Shown piece after piece: positions 7,188 through 13,830 of a stretch of 22,471 bases of DNA. The notes beneath the pieces are model-generated. The model made no database searches. It was given only the letters and a program-made list of their open reading frames with translations, and was not told the DNA's origin. Location: positions 1-22,471 of the forward strand of contig CAZMUZ010000059.1 of the NCBI GenBank assembly GCA_964569315.1, given 5' to 3'. The position numbers and the translations under genes are program-made. Position 1 is the first letter of the stretch. Every line of letters starts with the position of its first letter. This DNA comes from CADEFF01 sp964569315 (GTDB lineage Bacteria; Pseudomonadota; Alphaproteobacteria; Dongiales; Dongiaceae).

Positions 7188-7208
7188 AGTTACAGCACCA
7201 CGGTAACT
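7188..7208. promoter_or_regulatory. Operator-like dyad AGTTAC-N9-GTAACT
   Basis: A perfect 6-bp inverted repeat with 9-bp spacer, one helical turn or so between arm centres. Next to it ACTGTGT is repeated directly at 7181-7187 and 7206-7212. It lies 57-77 bp upstream of the first start codon of the second unit, the right place for a repressor or activator site. No matching regulator is seen in the window. Confidence 0.4.
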
Positions 7209-7305
7209 GTGTTGAATCTAACGGTTATCGCAAAGTTGGTCCGCACCGCTACGGCTTGAAATCGTGTTCTGGTCGAGTTGTCCCCGTATGTATCAAGTGA
7301 AGGGC

Positions 7306-7341
7306 GCCGCTTCGCGGCACCTCGCAGGGGGCTTCGCCCCC
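7306..7341. repeat. Tandem tight hairpins with TTC loops
   Basis: GCCGC-TTC-GCGGC (7306-7318) followed after 8 bp by GGGGGC-TTC-GCCCCC (7327-7341). Both are short, fully paired stems. Such pairs occur in intergenic DNA of high-GC bacteria and plasmids and may be terminators, mRNA stabilisers or part of an origin. Confidence 0.5.
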
Positions 7342-7424
7342 CGCACCCCCCGCCACGGAGCACCTCGGCCGTCCGTCAGCTGGCGGGCCCCGTGCGAGTT
7401 GGCCGCAACCGTACCCCGGACAAG

Positions 7425-7461
7425 CCAGAGGCCCCTGCAATCGCGTCGCAGGGGCCTCTGG
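7425..7461 (-). terminator. 14-bp stem terminator-type hairpin after the first unit
   Basis: CCAGAGGCCCCTGC (7425-7438) pairs perfectly with 7448-7461 around a 9-nt loop. It starts 12 bp beyond the stop of the last gene of the upstream unit. No T-run follows on either strand, as is common in high-GC genomes, so it may act as a hairpin-only or bidirectional terminator. Confidence 0.7.
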
Positions 7462-7473
7462 TGACGTTCTGGA

Positions 7474-7692
7474 CTACTGGCCGGGGCCCTTGTCGGACGC
7501 GAACGCCGCTGTCAGCCGCGGCTCGGTCGCCCGCAAAATGTCGACGATCGCCTCGACGGCCTCGATCGCCCCGCACTTGCACGCGTCACGGATCCTTGCC
7601 GGCGACATGCCTTGGATCTCCATCTGACAGCTGTGCTCATGGTGAATCCGGTAGCTGGCTTCGCGAAGCTGCTTGCGGCCGGCCTCCGTCAC
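7474..7692 (-). CDS. Hypothetical protein, last gene of first unit (72 aa)
   Basis: Starts with GTG (MTEAGRKQLREASYRIHHEH) in a GTGA overlap with the MazG-like gene and ends just before the terminator hairpin. His/Cys residues (HHEHSC, then CKC) might bind a metal; the rest is helical. No family recognised. The coupling suggests co-translation with the pyrophosphohydrolase. Confidence 0.5.
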   Translation of the reverse strand: MTEAGRKQLREASYRIHHEHSCQMEIQGMSPARIRDACKCGAIEAVEAIVDILRATEPRLTAAFASDKGPGQ

Positions 7693-7982
7693 CGGCGGCC
7701 CCGCTTCCCGCCCTGCCCCGCCTTCGCGGGCAGCTTGCCGCCGGCCTCGCGGCCGAAGTCGGCGTCTCCCTCCTCCATGACCCGGATAGCCATCACGGCG
7801 ACCTGGATGCATTCGCGACGCAGCTCGCCGGCCGGCTTGCCCTGCAGCAGCGCGCGGGCGACCTCGCCCACCTCCTCGACCAGCGCCACCGTCATGTGCG
7901 CCGTGGTCGGGAAAGCCTTGCGGGCCCGGCCCAGCTCGGCGTCGATCTCGTTCGCAGTCCTCACGCTCAGTCCGTTTGCCAT
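7689..7982 (-). CDS. MazG-like nucleoside triphosphate pyrophosphohydrolase (97 aa)
   Basis: A small all-alpha NTP-PPase. The first metal-binding motif is seen as LVEEVGE (Glu36, Glu37, Glu40), and the second as RRECIQVAVMAI (Glu57 with Gln60 where many members have Asp). This E-x-x-Q form is usual in phage members of the family. These enzymes hydrolyse (d)NTPs to monophosphates, cleaning non-canonical nucleotides or adjusting pools, and some phages use them to change host (p)ppGpp. The start has AAAGGAGG, one of the best RBS in the window. The basic Gly/Lys-rich tail (GGKLPAKAGQGGKRGRR) is probably disordered. Confidence 0.75.
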   Translation of the reverse strand: MANGLSVRTANEIDAELGRARKAFPTTAHMTVALVEEVGEVARALLQGKPAGELRRECIQVAVMAIRVMEEGDADFGREAGGKLPAKAGQGGKRGRR

Positions 7983-8003
7983 CGTCGATCCTCCTTTCCT
8001 CGG

Positions 8004-8198
8004 TCAGCCCTCGCCGCCGATGTCCGTGAACTCCAGTTCCTCCCGTGCCTGCTCTAGCACCAGCCGCGCCAAGATCCCGTGCTCGGCGAACCACACCAGA
8101 TCGTTCGCCACCACGTCGATCATTTCCATCCGGTACTGCGTGATCTCCCGGGCCCGCCACTCGGCGGCCTCCCTTGCAGTCGCGAACACCCGCAGCAT
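8004..8198 (-). CDS. Hypothetical protein (64 aa)
   Basis: Starts MLRVFATAREAAEWRAREIT with the ATG sharing a base with the previous stop (TGATG). Helical, acidic C-terminus (EELEFTDIGGEG). No motif or family recognised. It lies between the SSB region and the MazG-like gene. Confidence 0.5.
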   Translation of the reverse strand: MLRVFATAREAAEWRAREITQYRMEMIDVVANDLVWFAEHGILARLVLEQAREELEFTDIGGEG

Positions 8199-8476
8199 CA
8201 GCTTCGCAGCTCCCGTGCCTCGGTGTCGGGCGGCGGCGTCTCGATCTCGCCCTGGCCGCCGTCCTGGTGCAGCCGGCGCACGTTGTCGCCGAACGAGCGC
8301 ATGCAGGGCACCCACTGCGGCTCGAGTCCCGGATCGGCGTTGCCGCTCTCGTCCAGCGGCGGCAGCAACACCTCGAACCGCTCCCCCGGCTCGAAGTCGG
8401 CGATCCGGTTGCGCGCGCCCAGGCCCTTCGGAACGCGCGCGCGCACGTCGGCGCGGCTAGAACGGCGGGAAGTCAT
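8198..8476 (-). CDS. Hypothetical protein overlapping the SSB tail (92 aa)
   Basis: Starts MTSRRSSRADVRARVPKGL inside the last codons of ssb (20-bp overlap), a sign of translational coupling. Middle region ARNRIADFEPGERFEVLLPPLDE has strand character, the C-terminus is acidic and Pro-rich. No family recognised. Proteins encoded directly after ssb often act on single-stranded DNA, but that is only context. Confidence 0.5.
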   Translation of the reverse strand: MTSRRSSRADVRARVPKGLGARNRIADFEPGERFEVLLPPLDESGNADPGLEPQWVPCMRSFGDNVRRLHQDGGQGEIETPPPDTEARELRS

Positions 8477-8857
8477 CGTCTCGGCCAGCCTTGCCGGGGG
8501 CGTCGTCGTCGCCGGGTGGGGGAGCCTCGCCAGCCCGCGGCGGCGCGCCGAGGAACTGGACGCGATCGGCCACCACTTCCGCGGTGTACCGCTTGACACC
8601 ATCCTTCTCNNNNNNNNNNGGCCCTGGACGTAGAGCGGCTTGCCCTTCTTCACGAACTTCCCGATGTTCTCGGCCGTCTTGCCCCAGGCCACGACCCGGT
8701 GCCACTCGGTGCGCTCCTGCTTCGCCCCCTTCTTGTCGGTCCACGTCTCGTTGGTGGCCAGCGACACGGTGCACACCGCCTGGCCGGACTCCGTATACCT
8801 GACATCGGGATCCTGGCCCACGTTGCCGATCAGGATCACCATGTTGACATTTGCCAT
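8457..8857 (-). CDS. ssb: Single-stranded DNA-binding protein, with assembly gap
   Basis: Bacterial-type SSB with an OB fold. MANVNMVILIGNVGQDPDVRY and TEWHRVVAWGKTAENIGKF are family hallmarks, and EKDGVKRYTAEVVADRVQFL follows the gap. The C-terminus RDDDFPPF is the acidic, hydrophobic-tipped tail that recruits partner proteins. The 10-N run cuts the region between YVQG and EKDG. Keeping the frame needs a gap of 2 mod 3; comparison with typical SSBs suggests about 23 missing bases, so 10 is a placeholder. The product would be roughly 137 aa. It coats single-stranded DNA and fits with the rolling-circle Rep encoded in the same unit. RBS AGAAAGGAC precedes the ATG. Confidence 0.92.
8610..8619. 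other. Assembly gap (10 N) inside ssb
   Basis: Placeholder run of N. The flanking ssb frames only join if the true length is 2 mod 3, so the real missing length is not 10. Confidence 0.95.
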
Positions 8858-8888
8858 TGCTTCACTGTCCTTTCTGTTGTCGGTCTGT

Positions 8889-9290
8889 CTATCTGCTCTT
8901 GGATTGAAGTCTTGCGACGCGCACGAACTCGGCGATCGACCTGGCGGTTGGCGGCGACACCGGCGCCGGATTGACAGGATGGATCATCGCGATCACACGG
9001 CGCCCCGCCTCCATGGCCGCCGTCATCTCGCGCGCCATCCCGGTCGAGATCCGAGGGCCCACGAGCCAGGTTTCTTCGCAGCGGCGCGCAAGCTCCTCGT
9101 CCCCCTGGAGCTGTCTTTCGCGCGTCTCGGCGTCCGACTCGGGGAACACCTCGCAGGCGGCGATCCAGTGCGCGATCACCACGTCGCCGTCGAGCGCGGC
9201 GGCGTCGTTGCAGAGGCGCAGCCACTTGCGCGCGGCCTCGAGGTTCTCCGGCTTGCCCCCGTACTCGTGGGCCATGTAGATCAGTCGCAT
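8889..9290 (-). CDS. Nucleoside 2-deoxyribosyltransferase-like protein (133 aa)
   Basis: Starts MRLIYMAHEYGGKPENLEAA, the N-terminal pattern (strand, then A-H/P-Y-x-G...N) of the deoxyribosyltransferase-like fold (DUF4406 type). Later ETWLVGPRISTGMAREMTAA matches the second half, with Glu88 in the GMxxE position that serves catalysis in the true enzymes. Short members of this group are common in phages and plasmids; they may salvage or alter nucleotides, but activity is unproven. It overlaps the methyltransferase gene by 10 bp. Confidence 0.65.
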   Translation of the reverse strand: MRLIYMAHEYGGKPENLEAARKWLRLCNDAAALDGDVVIAHWIAACEVFPESDAETRERQLQGDEELARRCEETWLVGPRISTGMAREMTAAMEAGRRVIAMIHPVNPAPVSPPTARSIAEFVRVARLQSKSR

Positions 9291-10120
9291 TTCGCCTTGC
9301 CTTTCTCGACCGAGAACAGATCGGCCTGTTTTTCACGTCTGCGCGGCGCCTTGTCCGCGAACAGTTCGGGCTGGTAGCGCGTGGCCTCCAACCGCTTCGA
9401 GGCCGCCGCCGCGTACTTCTCTTGGCGCTCCCACCCGACGAAACGGCGGCCCAGGCGCACAGCGGCAACCCCAGTGGTCCCGCTGCCAGCGAACGGATCG
9501 GCGATCAGTTCCCCAGGGTCCGAGAACAGCCGAACCAGCGCTTCCATGAGGGCCAGCGGCTTCTGCGTCGTGTGCAATCGCCGGCCCTGGCCGCCGCGGT
9601 CCAGCGCGATCGGGACCGACCACACCGCATGCTGGCCGCCGCCGTTCCATCGCTTCTTGCCGGGCCGATGCGCGATCACGATCTCCTCGTGGCCGCTCGC
9701 CGGGCGATCCCCCGTGAACTGCGGCGTCGACCCGACCTTCACCCAGCAGCCGACGCGCACATGCTCGAGGCCGGCGCCCTCGAGCGCGTCGATCCACCCT
9801 CGCGTGCCCTCGGCGTCTGTGAACACCAGCACCCAGCGCCGCGTGATGCGCGCCAGCTCGCCAGCCACGACAGCGCGCAGCCCCGGCGTCAGCGCATCGA
9901 AGCCAAGATCGATCGATCGGCTGAAGGCTGCCCGGCCCTTGCCTTTCTCGTGCCCGATGTGCCCGCGGCGCTGCGCCTCATGCGTCTTGGCCGAGTAGGG
10001 CGGATCGGTGATGGTGACGTCGACGCCCAGGTTGGGCACGCGCGTCAGCCCGGCGGGCCCATCGCACGCCGAGGGGACGATCGTCCACGGTTCGCGCATG
10101 CCGTCAGCGCCCACGGTCAT
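9281..10120 (-). CDS. DNA methyltransferase, amino (m6A/m4C) type, permuted order (279 aa)
   Basis: The catalytic motif IV is TDPPYS (DPPY at 39-42), and the AdoMet-binding motif I, ADPFAGSGTTG (208-217), comes after it, with HTTQKP (183-188) just before. This order is that of beta-class amino-methyltransferases. It adds a methyl group to adenine N6 or cytosine N4; the target sequence cannot be read. The C-terminal ~30 residues are basic and contain QPELF (250-254) and QADLF (265-269), both like sliding-clamp-binding peptides. No restriction enzyme lies next to it, so it is an orphan. The ATG at 10120 directly follows GAGG; the ATG at 10099 is an alternative start. Confidence 0.85.
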   Translation of the reverse strand: MTVGADGMREPWTIVPSACDGPAGLTRVPNLGVDVTITDPPYSAKTHEAQRRGHIGHEKGKGRAAFSRSIDLGFDALTPGLRAVVAGELARITRRWVLVFTDAEGTRGWIDALEGAGLEHVRVGCWVKVGSTPQFTGDRPASGHEEIVIAHRPGKKRWNGGGQHAVWSVPIALDRGGQGRRLHTTQKPLALMEALVRLFSDPGELIADPFAGSGTTGVAAVRLGRRFVGWERQEKYAAAASKRLEATRYQPELFADKAPRRREKQADLFSVEKGKAKCD

Positions 10121-10592
10121 CCTCCTCGGTGGCGAGCGGCATCACAACCGCCCGCCAATTGCAAGCGGTGATCTGCAGGGGCCGACAGTAGCCGTGAACG
10201 CGCCCGCGCGTGGTGAGCATCTCGACCTGATTCCCGAGGGCCCACGACGATCCGGGGGGCATCATGTCGCGCACCAGGGCCGAGTCGAAGCGTTCTCGCC
10301 CGACGTCTACCGTGGTGCGCTCGAGCACCAGGCACCCATCCCCGGGAACGATATACGGCGGAGTGTACGACGGCAGCCATGCGTGCGTTTCGAGCCACCC
10401 GGATCGGGCGGTGATCGGTCGGCTTCCGCCGTGCACGAACCCGGCCGCGCAGATCCCTCCCTGCTGGTTATGGCGCAACACGCGCGCAATCCATGGCCGC
10501 CCGTCGAGGCTCACGACCTCGCCGATCCTGCTCAACAACGGCAAGCGCGCGCCGATGGCGTGCGCCTCCCTCATCGTCCGACCTTTGCCCAT
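10104..10592 (-). CDS. Hypothetical protein between rep and methyltransferase (162 aa)
   Basis: Starts MGKGRTMREAHAIGARLPLL with a clear RBS (GGAGCTTTCGAC) that selects the ATG at 10592 although the frame is open far upstream. Strand-rich sequence (VVSLDGRPWIARVLRHN, GDGCLVLERTTVDVG) without a recognised motif. It ends acidic (ATEEDDRGR). Position in the replication block suggests a DNA-related role. Confidence 0.55.
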   Translation of the reverse strand: MGKGRTMREAHAIGARLPLLSRIGEVVSLDGRPWIARVLRHNQQGGICAAGFVHGGSRPITARSGWLETHAWLPSYTPPYIVPGDGCLVLERTTVDVGRERFDSALVRDMMPPGSSWALGNQVEMLTTRGRVHGYCRPLQITACNWRAVVMPLATEEDDRGR

Positions 10593-10603
10593 GTCGAAAG
10601 CTC

Positions 10604-11695
10604 CTAGCTCGGTTCCGCCGTAGTCACTGACCGCGCGCGCCGCGCTGCCACTTCTGCCGGCGGCCCGGCGCGCTGGAAGGTCGGAAGCCACGCCCCGCTC
10701 GCGATCCGCAGCCACTCCTCGCGCGTCATCGTGACGCGGATCCAGGCATCGACGAGGCCGCAGCCGTCGCACAATGGCGGCTCGTCTGGCAGCTCGTCGC
10801 CCTCGTCGGTGATGCCGCGCCAACCGCCGTAGCACTGAAACAGCCTGGCGCCTGCAAAAGCAACCTCGACCCGCGCCGCCAGCTTCGGATCGGGGTACTC
10901 GCCGATCTCGCCGCGCAGCGCCCTTTTCGGGCTGGTCGACTTCAGCAGGTACTTCGCCATCTCGTTGACGGCCTTGCGCGGGTTGCCCTTGACCCGGCGC
11001 ACGTCGACATAGCCCTCGCCGGCACCGCCCAGGCGCGCCTGGTAGCTCGCGTTGACGGTCGAGTAGTCGAAGCGCCGGCCCAGGAACAGGACATGGGCGT
11101 GCACCGCGCCGCGGTGGCTCACCTCGAGCGAGCACGCGGCGCCGCCGAGGCGCTCCCCGTGCACGATGGTCTTTGACTTCAGTTCGTCACGCCAGATCCA
11201 GCGCCAGCCGTCCAGCACGCGATCGCGGCGCGCGGCCAGGTCCGCAACGTCGCCGCTCGTGGGCGAGTTGGGGTCATAGCGCAGCGTCAACGTCAGCATG
11301 TACAGGGAAAACTCGCGGTGCACGCCCTTTGCGATGGCGCGATCGAGGCGCTTGCGGAACACGTCGGCGCGGCGGCGCGCGCAACCGGGACACGTCCGCA
11401 GGTCGCAGCTCGCGATCACGCTGGCGTGTTTGCAGTCCAGCGTCCCGCAGGCCCGGCACTGGCGCGCGCGCACGCCGGCGCAGCAGTGGACGAGATCCAT
11501 TGCCTTGTGCTTCCAGCTCCGCCGGCCGCGGCCTCGAGGAAGCGATGAAATCGCATACTGGCGCAGCTCGTTCGCCAGCGCCCAGCGGAAGCCGCGTTCG
11601 CTCTTGCGGACGCCCATCCAGCGGGCCGGCGTCCACTTGCCGGCGCGCGTGGGGCCGCCTGCTCGCTTCATCGCTGGGGCCGGCGCGGACGACAT
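10604..11695 (-). CDS. rep: Rolling-circle replication initiator, HUH endonuclease (363 aa)
   Basis: Nicks one strand at an origin and stays joined to the 5' end through a Tyr to start rolling-circle replication. Motif 1 is LTLTLRYDP (~135-142). Motif 2 is the HUH, VHAHVLFLG (His199, His201), preceded by SLEVSHRG as in plasmid Rep_1-type initiators. Motif 3 is EMAKYLLKS, with Tyr249 as likely nucleophile and Lys252. Ahead of the domain lie paired Cys (C80/C83, C88, C97, C102, C105), a probable zinc-binding region, and CDGC (309-312) lies behind it. Only one Tyr is in motif 3, unlike phiX174-type Rep. The ATG at 11695 overlaps the previous stop (TGATG). Closest in type to plasmid initiators; exact family not decided. 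Confidence 0.88.
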   Translation of the reverse strand: MSSAPAPAMKRAGGPTRAGKWTPARWMGVRKSERGFRWALANELRQYAISSLPRGRGRRSWKHKAMDLVHCCAGVRARQCRACGTLDCKHASVIASCDLRTCPGCARRRADVFRKRLDRAIAKGVHREFSLYMLTLTLRYDPNSPTSGDVADLAARRDRVLDGWRWIWRDELKSKTIVHGERLGGAACSLEVSHRGAVHAHVLFLGRRFDYSTVNASYQARLGGAGEGYVDVRRVKGNPRKAVNEMAKYLLKSTSPKRALRGEIGEYPDPKLAARVEVAFAGARLFQCYGGWRGITDEGDELPDEPPLCDGCGLVDAWIRVTMTREEWLRIASGAWLPTFQRAGPPAEVAARRARSVTTAEPS

Positions 11696-12189
11696 CAGCG
11701 GCCGTACCTTTCCATGCATTCGCGAGCGTACTGCAGGCCACCATGAGCGACGCAAAACGCCCACACCTGCGATCCCCTGACAAGGGTGATCCCGTCCATC
11801 GTGCACGACGGCACAAAGCAGTGTGCGTATCCCTTCGCGCACATGTATCCGGTGAACCCGCCGACGCTGGCGGCCTCGAGGGGCGAGGCGCCCAACGTCG
11901 GCGCCTCGCCTTTCGTGACGGCCTGGCCGTCGGTGCAGGCGGAGGGAGTGACCACCCCGCCCCTCGAGGCCGCCAGCGTCGATCGCCTGATCATGTCAGA
12001 GAGGCACGTGGCGCCCTGGTTGTCGATGACGGCTGCGAGCCACTTCAGCGTGCGATCTTCCTTCGTCGAAAGATTCCCGGGCCCGAAGCCCAGCGCCGCC
12101 AGGATCCGATCGTAGTAACAGGCGCGCACGCCGACGTGGCGCAGCTGGCAGGTCGGGCACGGCTCGGCTGGGATAGCGCGGCGGTTCAT
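11695..12189 (-). CDS. Cys-rich protein carrying a large inverted repeat (164 aa)
   Basis: Starts MNRRAIPAEPCPTCQLRHVG; Cys11/Cys14, Cys24, Cys62 and a C-terminal set (C117, C124, C129, C146, C158) suggest zinc binding. Residues ~70-110 are encoded by a long DNA inverted repeat and are low-complexity (Ala/Ser/Gly), so this part is probably a linker tolerated within the protein. ATGA overlap with the gene before and TGATG with rep after. Function unknown; tight coupling to rep suggests a replication accessory. Confidence 0.55.
   Translation of the reverse strand: MNRRAIPAEPCPTCQLRHVGVRACYYDRILAALGFGPGNLSTKEDRTLKWLAAVIDNQGATCLSDMIRRSTLAASRGGVVTPSACTDGQAVTKGEAPTLGASPLEAASVGGFTGYMCAKGYAHCFVPSCTMDGITLVRGSQVWAFCVAHGGLQYARECMERYGR
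11862..11981. repeat. Cloverleaf-forming inverted repeat upstream of rep
   Basis: Perfect 24-bp arms (11862-11885 and 11958-11981) enclose 72 bp that itself holds a hairpin with 8-bp arms (GAGGCGCC at 11885-11892, GGCGCCTC at 11900-11907) and a second small palindrome (GACGGCCTGGCCGTC, around 11917-11931). Folded as single-stranded DNA it makes a long stem with side hairpins. It lies within a coding frame, 167 bp upstream of the rep start. It could be a replication origin, a single-strand origin, or a small inserted palindromic element. Confidence 0.7.
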
Positions 12190-12374
12190 CGGCACACCGC
12201 CACGGCGGCCCCGAACGTCGCCAGCGCGGCCAGCGCCAGCCCGGCGACCGCGACCGCCACGATCCAGCCGTGCACCCACAGCGACCAGGCGCGGCCCTCG
12301 CGGCGCGACGCACGGGCGACGATCGCGCGCCCCTGCGAACACCAGGCGCAGCCGCACTCGATGGGATGGATCAC
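12186..12374 (-). CDS. Small protein with Cys cluster and one membrane helix (62 aa)
   Basis: GTG start in a GTGA overlap (MIHPIECGCAWCSQGRAIV). CxCxxC at 7-12 is followed by a basic stretch and a hydrophobic helix (WIVAVAVAGLALAALATFGAAVAV, written here in part: residues ~36-59). Predicted orientation: Cys-bearing basic N-terminus in the cytoplasm. No family recognised. Confidence 0.5.
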   Translation of the reverse strand: MIHPIECGCAWCSQGRAIVARASRREGRAWSLWVHGWIVAVAVAGLALAALATFGAAVAVCR

Positions 12375-12595
12375 AGCTTGGCCTCGAGCGTCCGAATGCA
12401 CCCGCGCAGCAGCGCCGCCAGCGTCAGCCACTCATCGCGGGGGCACGGATCTTCGAGCACGCCGCCCCCTTCGATCTCGCTTCTCCGTGGCGGCAAGCCA
12501 CCGGCGGCGGCGTCGCAAAATTGCGCCATGTCGCCCAGGATCCTGGCCAGTCCGCGCGCAACCTGCCGCACCAGCGGCGTCGTGATCATGCCCAT
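12371..12595 (-). CDS. Hypothetical protein (74 aa)
   Basis: Starts MGMITTPLVRQVARGLARIL after a good RBS (GAGAGAGGGGATCGATC). Helical, with a Gly-rich acidic middle; the C-terminus again helical (TLAALLRGCIRTLEAKL). No family recognised. It begins a sub-run of coupled genes leading to rep (12371, 12186, 11695, 10604). Confidence 0.5.
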   Translation of the reverse strand: MGMITTPLVRQVARGLARILGDMAQFCDAAAGGLPPRRSEIEGGGVLEDPCPRDEWLTLAALLRGCIRTLEAKL

Positions 12596-12610
12596 GATCG
12601 ATCCCCTCTC

Positions 12611-13111
12611 TCAGCTTCCGGTGCTTCTCGCCAACGCGATCGCCCTCTGCAGTGCCGAAACCGCCTCAGCGCGCGCGATCCTCTCACCCGGGAACACTAC
12701 CTTACCCCGCACCTCATCAACCAGCTTGCGCGCGGCGATGGTATCTGCCACGGAAAACCTGGCCCCGTAACCGCTACGACCTCCGCTCTGCGCCGCCCGA
12801 TCGATCGCCGGCACCAGCTCGAGGCCCTCGCGCACGTGGCCCAGGGCGACGCGCAGCAGGCCGGCCTGGGCGCCATCCTCGACGCCGATCTCTGAGTCAG
12901 TTTCGCCGCCGTCGTGGGGGCAGAGAGGCGGGCAACTGGCGCAGACGGCACGCCCGCAGCCGGCGCAGACGACGCCCCAGGCCCCGCAGTGGCAGCGATC
13001 GATCTGGCCGTCGGCGCCGGCGTCGCGCTGGGCCAGCATCACCTCGACCATGATGGCGTCGACGTCCGCGCCGGCTGCCGTCGGCGGCCGCGGCTGGCGA
13101 CGCCGCGTCAC
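12611..13111 (-). CDS. Zinc cross-brace-like protein (166 aa)
   Basis: GTG start in a GTGA overlap with the methyltransferase. Residues 40-66 pack eight possible metal ligands: C40, C42, C49, C52, C57, C60, C64 and H66 (RCHCGAWGVVCAGCGRAVC is the core), like a two-zinc ribbon or B-box-type knot. The rest is helical, with an Ala/Arg-rich C-terminus. It is not a recognisable family member to me. The cluster suggests binding of nucleic acid or protein. Confidence 0.55.
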   Translation of the reverse strand: MTRRRQPRPPTAAGADVDAIMVEVMLAQRDAGADGQIDRCHCGAWGVVCAGCGRAVCASCPPLCPHDGGETDSEIGVEDGAQAGLLRVALGHVREGLELVPAIDRAAQSGGRSGYGARFSVADTIAARKLVDEVRGKVVFPGERIARAEAVSALQRAIALARSTGS

Positions 13112-13830
13112 AGCAGTACTCCAGCGACGGCAGCGGAGTCGCCCGGATCCGGTCTCGACACCGCCGCGGAGGTGTCGTCGTGCTGCAGGAGCGACGGGCG
13201 TCGCCCGGCGCCGGCAGCGGACGACAGGAGATCCCATGCCCGACCGATTACGCCGGTGCCCGGGAAGATGTCGTCGAGGAGGTCGCCCGACACCATGCCA
13301 AGGCACTGGAACAGCCAGGCCGCGAAGGCGATCGGCTTCCGGCCGGGCAGGCTTCCACCGTGACGGGCCGGCTGCGCCGACAACCAATCGCGCTTTCCGG
13401 GGCGTCGCTGGCGGCCACCCACGACGATCAGCGGTTCCCAGGTGTTATGCAGGCCAAAGGTTGCCGGTGCGGCTCCGATCGGCTTCACCCAGGCGCAGAC
13501 CCTGGCGCCAGCCGGGCAAAGCGGCAGAACGTCGCGCAGGGCCCTCGCCGACGTTGACAGCGCCCATCCGGTGTAGTTCTGAGATTCCAGCGACGCAACC
13601 AGCTCGGCGTGATTCACCTCGCCCGCGAAGCTCGGCTCGCCCTGGTAGTACCGCTTGGCCAGACCGGGATACGGCGGGTCAGCATAGGCGAAGCGCCCGG
13701 GATCGGCGTCGCCCAGGTCCTGAGCGACACGACGGCGAAGCCGGAACGCGGACTGCCGGCACTTGCGCGAACAGTAGATCGCGCCATGCGCGCGCAGCTG
13801 CTCTGAGCGACACCATGCACAGGCGATCAT
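13108..13830 (-). CDS. DNA methyltransferase with N-terminal zinc finger (240 aa)
   Basis: Motif IV is YADPPYPG (DPPY 51-54) and motif I, DIFPGTGVIGRAW (187-199), follows it: permuted order as in beta-class amino-methyltransferases. KPIAFAAWLF (165-174) fits motif X ahead of motif I. The N-terminus has CAWC (4-7) and C20/C24 in IYCSRKC, a zinc finger of the kind seen in small DNA-binding modules. The substrate is adenine N6 or cytosine N4 in DNA. The stretch from the finger to DPPY is short, so the enzyme is compact. ATG overlaps the previous stop (TGATG). No restriction partner is adjacent. Confidence 0.78.
   Translation of the reverse strand: MIACAWCRSEQLRAHGAIYCSRKCRQSAFRLRRRVAQDLGDADPGRFAYADPPYPGLAKRYYQGEPSFAGEVNHAELVASLESQNYTGWALSTSARALRDVLPLCPAGARVCAWVKPIGAAPATFGLHNTWEPLIVVGGRQRRPGKRDWLSAQPARHGGSLPGRKPIAFAAWLFQCLGMVSGDLLDDIFPGTGVIGRAWDLLSSAAGAGRRPSLLQHDDTSAAVSRPDPGDSAAVAGVLL

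Larger units (their letters stand above)
7132..7473. promoter_or_regulatory. Gene-free regulatory stretch between the two transcription units
   Basis: No convincing gene in these 342 bp. It contains, in the direction of transcription (right to left), a strong terminator hairpin (7425-7461), about 80 bp of low-information GC-rich DNA, two tight hairpins with TTC loops (7306-7341), then a less GC-rich part (7180-7260) holding repeats and the likely promoter for the second unit. Weak sigma70-like elements on the minus strand (TTCAAC, 16 bp, TGTAAC) lie at about 7187-7214, but I would not fix a promoter from them. An origin of replication or a structured RNA is also possible here. Confidence 0.5.

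Noticed and set aside
7249..7440. 63-codon minus-strand open frame in the intergenic stretch
   Set aside because: It runs through the hairpins, has no RBS and a composition unlike the neighbouring proteins; treated as non-coding.
10604..11695. Rep as a conjugative relaxase
   Set aside because: The HUH and single-Tyr order (LTLT, HAH, then YLLK after the HUH) is that of Rep proteins; relaxases have the Tyr near the N-terminus before the His motif.
12005..12838. Other CACGTG cores at 12005-12010 and 12833-12838 as extra parS sites
   Set aside because: Flanks (GCACGTGGCG and GCACGTGGCC) do not match the GTT/AAC arms of parS.
9281..13830. Restriction-modification system around the two methyltransferases
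   Set aside because: None of the neighbouring genes shows a nuclease motif typical of restriction enzymes (PD-D/E-x-K or a full HNH), so both are treated as orphan methyltransferases.
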